Positions 36,010 to 46,574 of a DNA stretch of 64,000 bases are shown here, in pieces. Numbering within the stretch: position 1 is the first letter of the stretch; every line of letters begins with the position of its first letter. The stretch comes from Antennarius striatus (lineage: Eukaryota > Chordata > Actinopteri > Lophiiformes > Antennariidae). Location of the stretch: positions 4,267,697-4,331,696 of the forward strand of contig NC_090789.1 of assembly GCF_040054535.1 (NCBI RefSeq). Reading direction: 5' to 3'. Under the pieces are notes generated by a model. The model was given only the letters and a program-made list of their open reading frames with translations, made no database searches and was not told where the DNA came from. The translations under genes were made by a program, and so were the position numbers.

Positions 36010-38190
36010 TTTCACTATAATTTTGTCTGTGATTGTTCTAAAATAGTACTGATTCCTTTATTGAATTACTGTGGTATAATAGACCTATTGTTTTTTTTAA
36101 CCTACAATTTTGGCAATTATATCTAATTTTTTTCCCTTTGTAAATGATTTGTGTATAAAATGACATGTTGGCACTGTCACAGTGATAGAAACAGTAAAGA
36201 TCTACATGCACTCTCAGCACATAAAGTTCTGTAGTGCAGAGAACATTTGATGTGTGTTATTATTTGATGAAGGTTGTTGAAGTTACGGCTGTGACACAGT
36301 GGTGTCTGAGTTCTTGGAACGACCATGATGCTGAGTCAGTCTGGTGAATCTGTGATGTCAAAAAAAACGACAGCTGGTCGTCTCTCACTGTCGCCTGGAT
36401 GCAACGTTAATACCATACATAATGTGCTGTACTGGCACAATATCTGCACAGGTCCATCAGTCTTATGTGGGAATTATTTGGGGAAATTACGACAATTCTG
36501 GTAGGATATACATTTTCTTTTCTTACATTCAATTGTTCTGGTTGTTGACTTAAAGTGTTCATAATTTTGTTTTTTCACATTTAAATTCAAATATCTATTC
36601 TTAAGAACCCTGACTATTTTTGTGATGGTGTACTTGCAACACTAAATCAGTGGAATACTGTACTTAGATTAATGGGATACAGAATATCCATCAAAAGAAG
36701 TTTTTATACGGCACTGGTCAAGTATGTGTAAATGCACACACAGGTAAACAACATGTCAGAGTCAATGATCTACAGTCAAAGAATTTAAAACCTATCACTC
36801 ATTTTTGGTTAAATGGTAACCTTTCCTCCAAGGAAAAAAAATCACATTGATGAGTTAATGATCTGACAATGAGTGAACAATGAGTTCACTTATAAGCCAT
36901 CTTTAAATTATATGTGATAAACATAAATTATGGATTTTTCACTTATCTGCATCTCAGATCATTTAGTTGCTCAGACAGGAGACTCATTTCCCTCTTTAGT
37001 TCCACCCTGTGGCGACCAAGGAGAACTACATAAGATTTTCCTGTCACTCGTTCCTTCACAAGGGAAAGACGGAACAGGGGTAGAGAAGGTGACGTCTTTC
37101 AGATTTCATGGCCAAAACCTTGCTTCATGCCAACATCCTTCCCACTGCAGAGTGTACTTTTCAGTGGTGGTCTAGCTGTCAGAATTTGGTGCTCACCGCC
37201 GCAGCCCAGGTTCGATTCCCAGTCAGGGAACACAGTCTTCAATTACCCCTTGGGGACAAATAACTTTTTTTTATTGAATACTCACTGCAGGAAGCCTCAT
37301 TCCATGCTATGAGATGCAGCCTCACATCTTGGGTCTATGCCTGGTGGTATTTTACCCTGTTCAAACCCTCATGTGTTCCTTTGACCTCTTGACCCCAGAC
37401 ACATGAGCAACATCATTATCATCATCATTACTATCTCCCTTGATGAAAGCATTTTAAACACATTAAAAATATGTGATATGGGTGGCTATAATTCATGGAA
37501 CTGATGCGTAGTTTTGAAGGTTGACTGCTGCTGAGCGCTCATTTGTATTATGAGAAACTGTTATCTAATGCAAATAAAGTCTCCAGACTTAAGAGTGCTA
37601 CTTCTATGTATTATTTCTCAGTTTGTCACGTATGCTTAAAATGACCATGAATTTATTAATTGTTAATAATTTCTCACATTTTACTTCATAACAGCAACAC
37701 ATTGATATATTATCCTATGTAACAGGTTGTGCAACAGGCTGATTATAACCTCAGCAAACATGTGACATGTAATGTAAGAGTGACAGCGGACATTCACTGA
37801 GGCAGGTTTGGAAAAGGAAGAGTGATATTTACTATCAGTCTTTTGTATCTAAACCTCTCTTGGGTCCTTGCAACTGGTTTGTGAAGTGTAGTCCCCACAA
37901 AGAGGTGTGAATAGTGACATGCTTTGATGTTGTTCCCACTCGTCCCTCTGGTAAATGTTGCAAATGGATAATGTCCCTGATGAAGGGCGTGAGACAGCTG
38001 TTTCTATTAATAACCTATCTCCCTGCTTACCACGAGACCTACATACGTTCCCCCTGCACGTCTGGGCCCAGACAAAAATATACAACACCCAGGCAGATAG
38101 CGACACAGGAAATCGAGGCAGAGGAAGCAAAACATTCATGGACAGAGCTGTTTGACTGTGGAGAAATGCAAAAAGAAATTGAAATAAAAC
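36010..38190. other. Intergenic region gatad1-lrrc14b
   Basis: About 2.2 kb, AT-rich, containing one SINE-like fragment (37160-37265) and an ATCATT-type run near 37414-37430. The promoter and any 5' UTR exon of lrrc14b must lie towards its right end. I cannot place a start site. Confidence 0.5.
37160..37265 (+). repeat. tRNA-derived SINE fragment
   Basis: TGGTGGTCTAGCTGTCAG (A-box-like) followed about 30 bases on by GGTTCGATTCC (B-box, 37209-37219) and a CAGTCAGGGAA end reproduce the layout of a tRNA head. The rest of a functional tRNA (paired acceptor stem, anticodon arm) is not formed. Confidence 0.6.
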
Positions 38191-38198
38191 CAGGAAAC

Positions 38199-40347
38199 AT
38201 GAAGTCGCTGCGTTTCCTTGCTGCTGAGAGCTTCATCCAGAGTGGCCCGAATGCTCAGGAGAACCTCAAGTGTGTGTCTTTCAATCTCTACCCACTCCTC
38301 TTTAAAGCCTGCTACCTCCATGAGAAGTCAGATCTGCTTCATGATCTGGTTCAAACGTGGCCTCTTCCTGAACTCAACCTGCGTAAGCTCCTCGGAAAGA
38401 CAGTCGACTGCCAGATGGACCTCACTTCCCGCACCTGTCGGCTTTGTCTGACGTCAATTATAACTGGCTTAAAGGTACTTACATTATTTGAAATATTCAT
38501 ATTCTTGACTTATTCGTTAATCAGTTCTTATATTTGTGGCCAAAATTGGTTATATATTGTATACTATTTTCTTCTTGTTCTAAAGGATCATGTGCTGTCT
38601 CCTGCAACAACTTACGCCAAGAATCTGCATGTGGTTGACTTGACCGCTCTGAGAGATGTGGAACATCAGACCTGTCCCTGTCGGAAAACCCTGGGTCGAT
38701 GGGCAAGAACCCAGCTCTTAACCCAAATGTGCTATGAGATCATGGTGGCTATGCAAACAATTAAGTCCTCATCTCCTTTCGAAACATCTATTGACGTCTG
38801 TCTGAAAGGCTTTGTCACAGGCCGCAACTACGAGCTGGTGACTCAGGCTTTCCTTCTCCTGCGCTACTGTCCGCTGAAGCTTCGTTTTGTTGACTTTCGG
38901 GCAGATTCCCTCACCCTGAAGCAGCTGTTCTATGTTCTTCGCCTAGCACAACCTGAATGCATTTCAAAACTGGAGGTGGTGCATAATGTTCCCCTGGAGG
39001 CTGTACACCTGGAGGTGCTGCTGTCCAGGGTAGAATTCCCCAAACTACAGTCCTTGACGCTCCCGGCTGGAGCGTTGGACTTTAGGAGGTTGGGTTCTGA
39101 TGAAGAGGATCTGCTGGCAACCATTGGCAATTTGCTGGCTGGACTGGGCAGCATGACTGAGCTCTATGTTGGTTTCTCCACTCTAACTGGACACCTACGC
39201 AGACTGCTCAGGTGAGTGTATGATGCTCTAATGTCCATCTTATGCACACAACACAGCACAAAGCGGTTTAATATAATTCATAATAACCATTTTTCACATA
39301 GGACATTCCAGCTTTGAGCTTGTGCTTTAACAGTGGGAGGTGTTTTGTTAACTCTGCAAACATGAGGAGGTGCTTTAACTATAGCAGTAGTTTGGATAGA
39401 AACCTTCTGGAAAGACATCAAACCACAAATGGACACAAATCAGAACAATGAAGTACTATATTAATTCAAAAAAGGAAGGAAAACTTTTTAATTAGTTTAG
39501 GGATTTAATTATTTGATAGCAATATTGAAAAATTTGAACTACCCTTTTATTTATTTAATTTTATATAAAATTATGTAAAATCCTCTCTGAGGAATCATAC
39601 TAAAATAATGTGTATCTGCTCTATGTTCACACTTATGTTTATGTCTTGAATCTCTCATTTCTCATCAGTCCTCTAGCTACTCCATTGCAGTGCTTGGATT
39701 TGGCCAACTGCTGTTTGAACCGTCTGGACATGACGTACCTGTCCAACAGCCTACACAGTGAGGCTCTGGTCCAGCTGGACATCAGTGGACACGACATCTT
39801 CGGCTCTTTCTCCACCAGCTTCCACAAACTGCTCACTCGTTGCTCAGCCACTCTGACCAGCCTGGCTGTTGAAGAATGCAATATCAAGGATGAGGACATG
39901 GATGCGTTCACTGATGCTTTGGCTTGCTGTCAAGCACTGAAGGAGCTAAAGCTTCTGGGAAATCCTCTCACCTCAGCAGCCCTGCAGAGGTTGTTCTCCG
40001 TTCTGTCGGCAGGCTTTCCTAAATTAAATTATATAGAGGTACCGGTTCCTCGTAACTGCTATTGTGAGGATGTCACTTATCCTCTTGATGATTCAGTCCT
40101 ACTGCAGTACAACAGAGAGCTGTTTCAGGATGTCAGAGACCACCTGAAGCGGATCCTCGACGCAGCCGGGAGACAAAGTGTGGAAGTGTGCACCCCACTC
40201 ATGGGAGCCTATGACCCAGATATTAACGAAACCAGCAATGAGCTGGGAGTGTCCATGTTAACATCGTTTAACAATGTTGTTGGCAGTTTTATAGGAACCA
40301 TATCTGATGTGAACAACAGGAGATCACAGGCTCATAGAGATAATTAA
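38199..40347 (+). CDS. lrrc14b: Leucine-rich repeat-containing protein 14B
   Basis: Three exons: 38199-38474, 38586-39211, 39669-40347 (TAA); 1581 nt, 526 aa (human about 514). The start is [12 protein letters not shown], matching the human MRSLRF start; the frame is open for 285 nt upstream but without similarity. Recognisable LRRC14B blocks: [23 protein letters not shown]-like, [52 protein letters not shown] and the C-terminal [12 protein letters not shown]. The fold expected is a PRAME/LRRC14-type LRR solenoid. Its biochemical role is not established; the paralogue LRRC14 is reported to act on IKK signalling. The first intron is only 111 nt and contains no in-frame stop. Confidence 0.95.
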
Positions 40348-40674
40348 TCAAAAGCTCATATAAATAACCTGACAGATGGATGGAGCAGAAGCCTATTTCA
40401 TTTAAAGAAGGCTTGAATCTTGTTCCTTCTTTATATTGACTATGCCTATTGTTTTTCAGCTGTGTTGATATGATATAGCTACTGTGGTGGGGATGGTCGG
40501 TGATCGGTAATATTGTCTAATGTGTATCTACTGTAAATGCTCTGATGTCTATATCATAGTTTATATATTGTATATAACATTCGAAAATTCAAACTGTAAG
40601 TGCAACATGGGACAACCTAAAAATAACCACTATTACTTTTTAATTATGAAAACAAATTTTCCAAACAGCCTACT

Positions 40675-40680
40675 AATAAA
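40675..40680 (+). terminator. lrrc14b: lrrc14b polyadenylation signal
   Basis: AATAAA 328 bases after the stop codon. It lies only about 37 bases from the opposing signal of uqcrb (40717-40722). Confidence 0.65.
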
Positions 40681-40716
40681 AACATAGAACACTTTTACAT
40701 TTTCTAAAATTTACAT

Positions 40717-40722
40717 TTTATT
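40717..40722 (-). terminator. uqcrb: uqcrb polyadenylation signal
   Basis: AATAAA on the - strand, about 90 bases after the uqcrb stop codon. Cleavage 10-30 bases beyond it would fall at about 40690-40707, the same place as the lrrc14b transcript end. Confidence 0.65.
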
Positions 40723-40812
40723 TCATAAGCACCACATATAGATTACATCTCATTTACATTAGGGGACAACCAAGCTTTAACCAAAGACAAGGAATACAGC
40801 TTTGATCGGGAT

Positions 40813-42816
40813 CTATTTCTTCATCCATTCCTCTCTTTCTTTCCGCTCACGAATCACCTCCTCCAGGTATGGTTTCAGGTAAGCGGAATCCTAATGGAAA
40901 AGATAAAAACAAAGTTTTCCTTATGAAATTCAGATATGGTACTGCCATTGATATCTTTCAACTGTTTCAAAGTGACAATAAATAACTGATTTCTTTAAGT
41001 GTAATATTAGCTGAAACTAAAAGCAAAGAGTACTGTAACAACTTCTTCTCCTTTCGGCTTTTCCCTTCAGGGGTCGCCACAGCAAATCAGTTGCCTCCAT
41101 CTAACCCTGTCTTCTGCATCCCCGTCTCTTACACCAACTACCTTCATGTCCTCTTTCACTACATCCATGAACCTTATCTTTGGTCTTTCTCTAGGTCTCC
41201 TGCCTGGCAGTTTAAAACTCAGCATCCTTCTACCAATATATTCACCTATCTCTCCTCTGGACATGTCCAAACCATCTCAGTCTGACCTCTCTGTTTTTAT
41301 CTCCAAAACCTCTAAATTGTGCTGTCCCTTTGATGTACGCATTCCTGATTCTATCCATCCTGGTCACTCCCAGAGAGAACATCAGCATCTTCATCTCTGC
41401 TACCTCCAGCTCTGTCTCCTGTCTTTTCCTCAGTGACACTGTCTCTAGACCAAACAACATCGCTGGTCTCACCAGTTTCGTACACCTTTCCTTTCATGTA
41501 GCTGAAAATCTTCTATCACACATCACACCTGACACTTTTCTCCACCCGTTCCATCCTACCTGTACATGCTTCTTTAACTCTTTTCCCAACTCCCCATTGC
41601 TCTGGACTGTTGACCCTAAGTACTTAAAATCTTCCAACTTCTTGATCTCTTCTCCCTCTAATCTCACTCTTCCACTTGGGTACTTCTCATTGACACACAC
41701 GTACACTGCCTTACTAAACTTTATTCCTCTTTCCAGGAAAAACCTCCACCTCTCTAGTTTATCCTCCACCTGTTCCCTGCTCTCATGTAACAATACTAGA
41801 AAATCCCACCAGATATACTGTATGGCGACATAAGCTGTAAGAATGTTTTTTTCAAAGAGTGGCACTAATGATACACAAAGTTCCACATTCAGAATTAGTA
41901 TAAAGAGAAATAAAAACTATCCAAAAATTTCCACTCAAAGTTACACAGCAAGAGGGAAGGAAATAATGCAATAAAAAACAATGCCTTTACACAAAATCTA
42001 TATTTAAGTTATTTAATGTAACCTCTTCAAACGTGGTCCACTGGTTTTTCGGAAGGATCTGATGTTTCATAGACAGATCCAGTGCTCTCTTGATCCTGAA
42101 TGTTCTTGCATCGTACTGATCCACCGGGAGTCTCTTCAGGGCCTCCTTCACGTCTGCATTTTCATACAATATGTCGTCCCTCCGTAAGCCTGACAAACAA
42201 AACCAGCAATGCTTCAGATGCAAAATGGAACCTCAACGATACCAAAAACAATCCTCATTGAATTTATGTTTTCACGGCGTACAGCAGCTTTAAGGCAATC
42301 AGCAACGTAATATATTCAACTATCAACGTTCTGACCAAAACACTATTGTCTTAGCTTACCGTATTTGTTGAAGCCACACAAATTGTAATACCATTTTTGG
42401 AACCCAAGCATGAGCCTGCCTGTTGCCGCTGCGGACATGAAATAAAACGACACATACTGACCATCAGGGATTCGACAAATACAAATTAAAAAACATTTTT
42501 AAATGTCATAAAATGTATTTTTTCCTTCCCATTAATCTGATTACTCGGATTATTGGGTAGTATTGTTATGTTGCCTCTATATTGCTAAACAACTGCACCC
42601 TTAGCATTAGCTAGCTAGCACGGGGACATTAGAGGACACACACCAGTCGAATATACTAAAAGGATTTACGGCTGGAAAAAAAATCGGACACAATTTTAGT
42701 TGGTTTTGTTAAGACTTATCACACGACTTCAGATTAAAACGAACGTTATAATGCAATTTTAAGATGAAAACAAGAGAAAATAGTAAGGTTCTTTCACCTG
42801 GTGCCTTCGACGCCAT
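40813..42816 (-). CDS. uqcrb: Cytochrome b-c1 complex subunit 7 (UQCRB)
   Basis: Four exons on the - strand: 42816-42798, 42428-42360, 42189-42023, 40890-40813 (TAG); 333 nt, 110 aa (human 111). Blocks: [60 protein letters not shown] and the helical C-terminus [18 protein letters not shown]. Family knowledge: a nuclear-encoded matrix-side subunit of respiratory complex III (yeast Qcr7) that contacts cytochrome b and helps assembly; imported without a cleaved presequence. The last intron holds a broken LINE in the same orientation (41042-41838). Order uqcrb-mterf3-ptdss1 is as on human 8q22. A ZNF143-like element lies just upstream of the ATG. Confidence 0.97.
41042..41838 (-). mobile_element. 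5'-truncated non-LTR retrotransposon (LINE, probably RTE-like), reverse transcriptase end, degenerate
   Basis: On the - strand, pieces of a reverse-transcriptase C-terminus read in three different frames: [18 protein letters not shown] with [16 protein letters not shown]; then [17 protein letters not shown] with [12 protein letters not shown] and [12 protein letters not shown]; then [26 protein letters not shown] and [11 protein letters not shown]. Frameshifts separate them, so it is dead. The 3' end is GGCGACCCCTGAAGGG followed by an AAGAAG-type simple tail. It sits in the last uqcrb intron, sense to the gene. A second copy of the same tail is in nup153 (59600-59782). Clade assignment is from memory of the motif set. 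Confidence 0.8.
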
Positions 42817-42840
42817 GTTTAACTCTCGGAAAGACCGCAG

Positions 42841-42854
42841 GGCATTGTGGGTAA
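42841..42854 (-). promoter_or_regulatory. uqcrb: ZNF143/SBS-like element of uqcrb promoter
   Basis: On the - strand TTACCCACAATGCC, 25 bases upstream of the uqcrb ATG, fits the ZNF143 (SBS) core TACCCACAATGC. Such sites are common close to start sites of mammalian housekeeping genes. The position implies a very short 5' UTR or a site inside it. Confidence 0.5.
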
Positions 42855-43255
42855 GAGCGTCAATAGACATTGCGCAATTTACGTAAAATGTTTACGGTTT
42901 TACATTTTTAAGTAAATTAGGTTAAAATCTAAATCTGTAAAATTAAGTAATTTTTTTGAAAAACCTAGCAGGTCAATCCGTTTGTCACAAACGAATAAAC
43001 ACAATGAAAATGTATTCTTGATTTAATTAAGACGTATTTCAATTATTTTAAATTAGTAAAATATAAACAAAAAAATATGATTGTACGAATTCTTCAGTAT
43101 CATGAATCCCACGGTCTTTGTGCAGTTTACTGGAAATGTAGTTAAATGTATAAAACTTGAGTAATATGGACTCCTTAGATAAATTCCAATCTAAAAGGCA
43201 GTCCGATTCCAAAAATTACACTGCACTTACTTTACATGGTTTGATATTTAATAAT

Positions 43256-43261
43256 TTTATT
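43256..43261 (-). terminator. mterf3: mterf3 polyadenylation signal
   Basis: AATAAA on the - strand, about 300 bases past the stop codon, leaving roughly 0.4 kb to the uqcrb promoter. Confidence 0.55.
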
Positions 43262-43556
43262 TACAGTTCTTAAGCTGAAGCAAAATTTTTGTAGTTTTAG
43301 AAGTGAACTAAACTTTAATGACATGGTCTCTTCAGATTCAATCATGGTATATAAGAGCAAGTCACAAACATTTCAGTTAAGTAAGTTTATACACTGTACA
43401 TTATGTACATTTTTTAAATTTCACACACACAAAGCAAACTTCAAATTTATATACAAGCTGGTGTTAGGCATGTTGAGAGTATGTATCAGACATAGTGGTT
43501 TTAATACCAACTGTGTGACATTTCTGAGGATTTCTAAAATGCTCCCTTATGAACAA

Positions 43557-45635
43557 TCATAGTGTCTTTTGGAACAAATAAAAATCTTCCACTGTGGCCA
43601 AAGCCAAATCCGTGCAAAATAATTCATCGGGCAAAGACACCAGACGGTCCAAGGAAACATAGTTGGGTAGGTTTGGGTCATACTGAGCCTTTCCAAGATA
43701 TTCAAGAAACAGGTGGCGCTCCCTGATATGCAAGTACTTTGAATTGAAGACCTGTAGGAAGACATTATAAATGTTTATGTTATAACTGTTAGTGTTCACA
43801 AAATGCATTAAGATACAAGATAAATTGGTAAGAAAAAAAATAAATGACATGCAAACAGAAGTCAATCTACCTGTGGGAACTTGACAATCAGGTGATGGGG
43901 AACCTTCATGGTATTATGGATGAAGTCAAATATTTGTGTTAGCTTCCTTTTACTGGCAATCAGAACTTTTGGAACGGCAATAACTATATGCTGGATCTCA
44001 TTTTCCTTAAAGCCTAGCTCTAATTCACACACCTGTGGAAGAGATTTACAAAATCTATTCAAACACAGAATCCCACAAGTACTCATACAAAGTTTTCTTG
44101 CAATATAGTTTCTCATTGAATACCTTCAGATTTTCTTTTACAGGCTCCAAACTGCCACTCAGCAATTTGGGGAGACGAGCTACAATATCCCGTGTCTGAA
44201 AAGAGAAAAAAGAACACAGATCTCTTTTTGTACCCCAAAGAAAATAAAATCACAACTCACTGGAGTATGGCAGAATTATGATCTATTGTCAAAATTAAGT
44301 GGTTTAAATTCTTCAAAGTTTGTTAAATTTATTTACATTAGAGGCACTGAGCTTGAGGTGCTGCTGATAGAACCCAAGTCTGTTGTCAAGCCTCTTCACA
44401 CTGAAGTTAAGCAGATATGGAGCTCGAGACACCATGGACGCAACAGTCCCGGAACTGAACTTCTTTGACTTGAGATAGTTCACCCTTTGGAAAAAGAAAA
44501 AAAAAAAAGAAAATTATAAAAAATCATTTCAAAATGCATGAAACTGCAGAGAATATATTTGTTTGACAAGTCACCAATATACTGTACTAATACTGTAAAT
44601 GCTTTGAGTGACTGATCTCATTACACTGACTGTCAATATACAGTGAAGACATTTGTTGTTTCTGAGAATCCATCATCTCACCTAGTCTGTAGATTTTCCA
44701 AACTCTCTGTGAGAATGAAGGGGTTGTGTGTTATTACATAGCCAAGACGAGAGCTCTCCACACCGATATCTTTGAGAAACAGCAACCTTGGGGTGACGTC
44801 TGTGTTGAAATCGAGCCTCAGCAGCATGGAGCCCACGATTGGCTTTTGTTCGAACTTCCATAGATTTACACCTGTAGGTAGGGGAAGAGTACAAATGAGT
44901 AATGACAAAAAATAAAGAAATTTGGGTTAAATTATCATTTGGAGATCATTGCTTACACCGTAATAAATTTTAATGATTCCAAAGTCAGTATGTTCAAGTC
45001 TGTGGTTCAGTTACCTAGCTGCACAAGTTTTGTCAGTGTTTCAGAATGGTCAACGTAGGCACAAAGAGATTTGGCAGCTGGAGGTATGGCAGAGGGAACA
45101 ATTATACTAACAGCCTCTTCATCACTAATCTCCTCTAATGCTGACGGTTCACTGACTTCGTCAAGATCTGGTAAAGACAACAAAGAAAGAGCAATTTATT
45201 CATCACCCATTCAAGATAAATATGGGTTTTAAATCAAGTGTAATCTTGAAAGGTTTCAATGTCATCAACACCAAACCAATATGCACCTAATAACATCTGG
45301 TCTTCTGTCACCGACACAGCTTCTAGGGGATTGGTGTATGTTACGTCAGCTTTTGACAATTCTTCAATATCTTTACTGGCCTCCTCCTTAGTTGACAGAT
45401 GTCTGGCAGTAAAGTCACTGTAATAGAACGACTGCTGCTTCCACGTGCATCTTGCTTGAATTGCTGTGTGGCTCATTCTGATAACCGAAGATCCATTTAA
45501 GATTTTCTTCTTGATGAATAACCTTGTAGCCGAGGTTCCATGGTTAAAATGAGTGAAATGCCTCCCAGGATTAGCCACTGTCTTTGAGAATAGACTTCTG
45601 CATTGCAGACAACGTTGTGTATAGGAGGATGCCAT
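43557..45635 (-). CDS. mterf3: Mitochondrial transcription termination factor 3 (MTERF3)
   Basis: Seven coding exons on the - strand: 45635-45287, 45167-45015, 44871-44682, 44484-44337, 44195-44124, 44032-43871, 43751-43557 (TGA); 1269 nt, 422 aa (human 417). The N-terminus ([18 protein letters not shown]) is basic and lacks acidic residues, suiting a mitochondrial presequence. Next come an acidic linker ([12 protein letters not shown]), [15 protein letters not shown], and MTERF helical repeats with [62 protein letters not shown] and [16 protein letters not shown]. Family knowledge: binds mtDNA/rRNA, restrains mitochondrial transcription and supports mitoribosome assembly. The donor of the first coding exon is ambiguous (45287 or 45272, 5 codons apart). 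A 5' non-coding exon lies upstream of the acceptor at 45643. Head-to-head with ptdss1. Confidence 0.95.
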
Positions 45636-45959
45636 GGAGATTCTGAAAGAAAAAATATAAGCACCACTCAGTCTATGAATTTTCTTTTACTATCTAGATA
45701 GTTAGAAGAGCCCAGTCTCTCTCATACCATAACATGAGAGAGAACAGTAGGATAGCCATCATACTCAAATAACTTCACAAACTTAACTCAATGTAATACA
45801 TCTGAACAACCAGTCTATACACACCATGGAAAGAGTACTTCTGTTGCTATATAGTATATATACTCAAATACAAAAATTACAGTAATAGATCATGTGGTGA
45901 TTTGCAGTGTACAGGTACTTCGAAAAAACGTATAGTAACGAGGACATTATATTACCTCC

Positions 45960-46574
45960 ACTACTGCAGTAGTAATACTTATCTCAATAATCCTAGCGCT
46001 ACCTGCACACGTTTCTGTCAAAGCGAAATATGCCGATACGTAGTTAGCTTTTAATGCTAACCAGAATTCATAAAGGTAAGTCTCTGTTAGCCTGAGTAGA
46101 AACGTACAGAGAGAGTTAATTTATTAATTCAGATTGTGAGATTTACTATTCGCAATTTTCTATCCACATAGCTTATCCAAGACGCCACACTGTCATCCAC
46201 CTTGGTATTGCGCGACGCAAAGGTTTTCGAGCATGTGTCACCCGAACTGCAACACGGAAGTGCTATCATGTGGAATGTACCACTACGGCATCTTTGTTTT
46301 TTTTTTAAACGAAATAGCTGAATTCAGTATATTAGATCGTTTAAGTTATCGAATACCAGTATTTATAGTAATACACTAATAAATGTATTGTGTTTTCGGC
46401 TCGTATTTATTGTTTTTGTCGGATACTAAAATGAAATTTTAAAGTACAAGAACCCCCTCATTTTGTGTGGATCAGTCCGTCGTCAACTTCCTTTTGAGCA
46501 GCACACTTGTCGCTTGTTTTGAGTTGTAGTATTTTGCGTGTACGTCGTAAAATTAAAAAAAAAAAATTGCTAAA
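45960..46574. promoter_or_regulatory. Bidirectional promoter region mterf3/ptdss1
   Basis: The two start codons face away from each other 940 bases apart. The first mterf3 exon is non-coding and must begin near 46.1-46.3 kb, so the transcription starts are probably only a few hundred bases apart. An ETS-like ACTTCCG (46254 region, - strand sense) and CG-containing words cluster at 46200-46260. No TATA box is seen for either gene. Confidence 0.5.

Noticed and set aside
37163-37230. tRNA-like sequence with perfect B box
   Set aside because: No paired acceptor stem or anticodon arm; it fits a SINE head, not a tRNA gene.
37914-38198. Possible 95-residue N-terminal extension of lrrc14b
   Set aside because: The frame is open but the human protein starts at the equivalent of 38199 and the upstream translation shows no LRRC14-type sequence; more likely 5' UTR.
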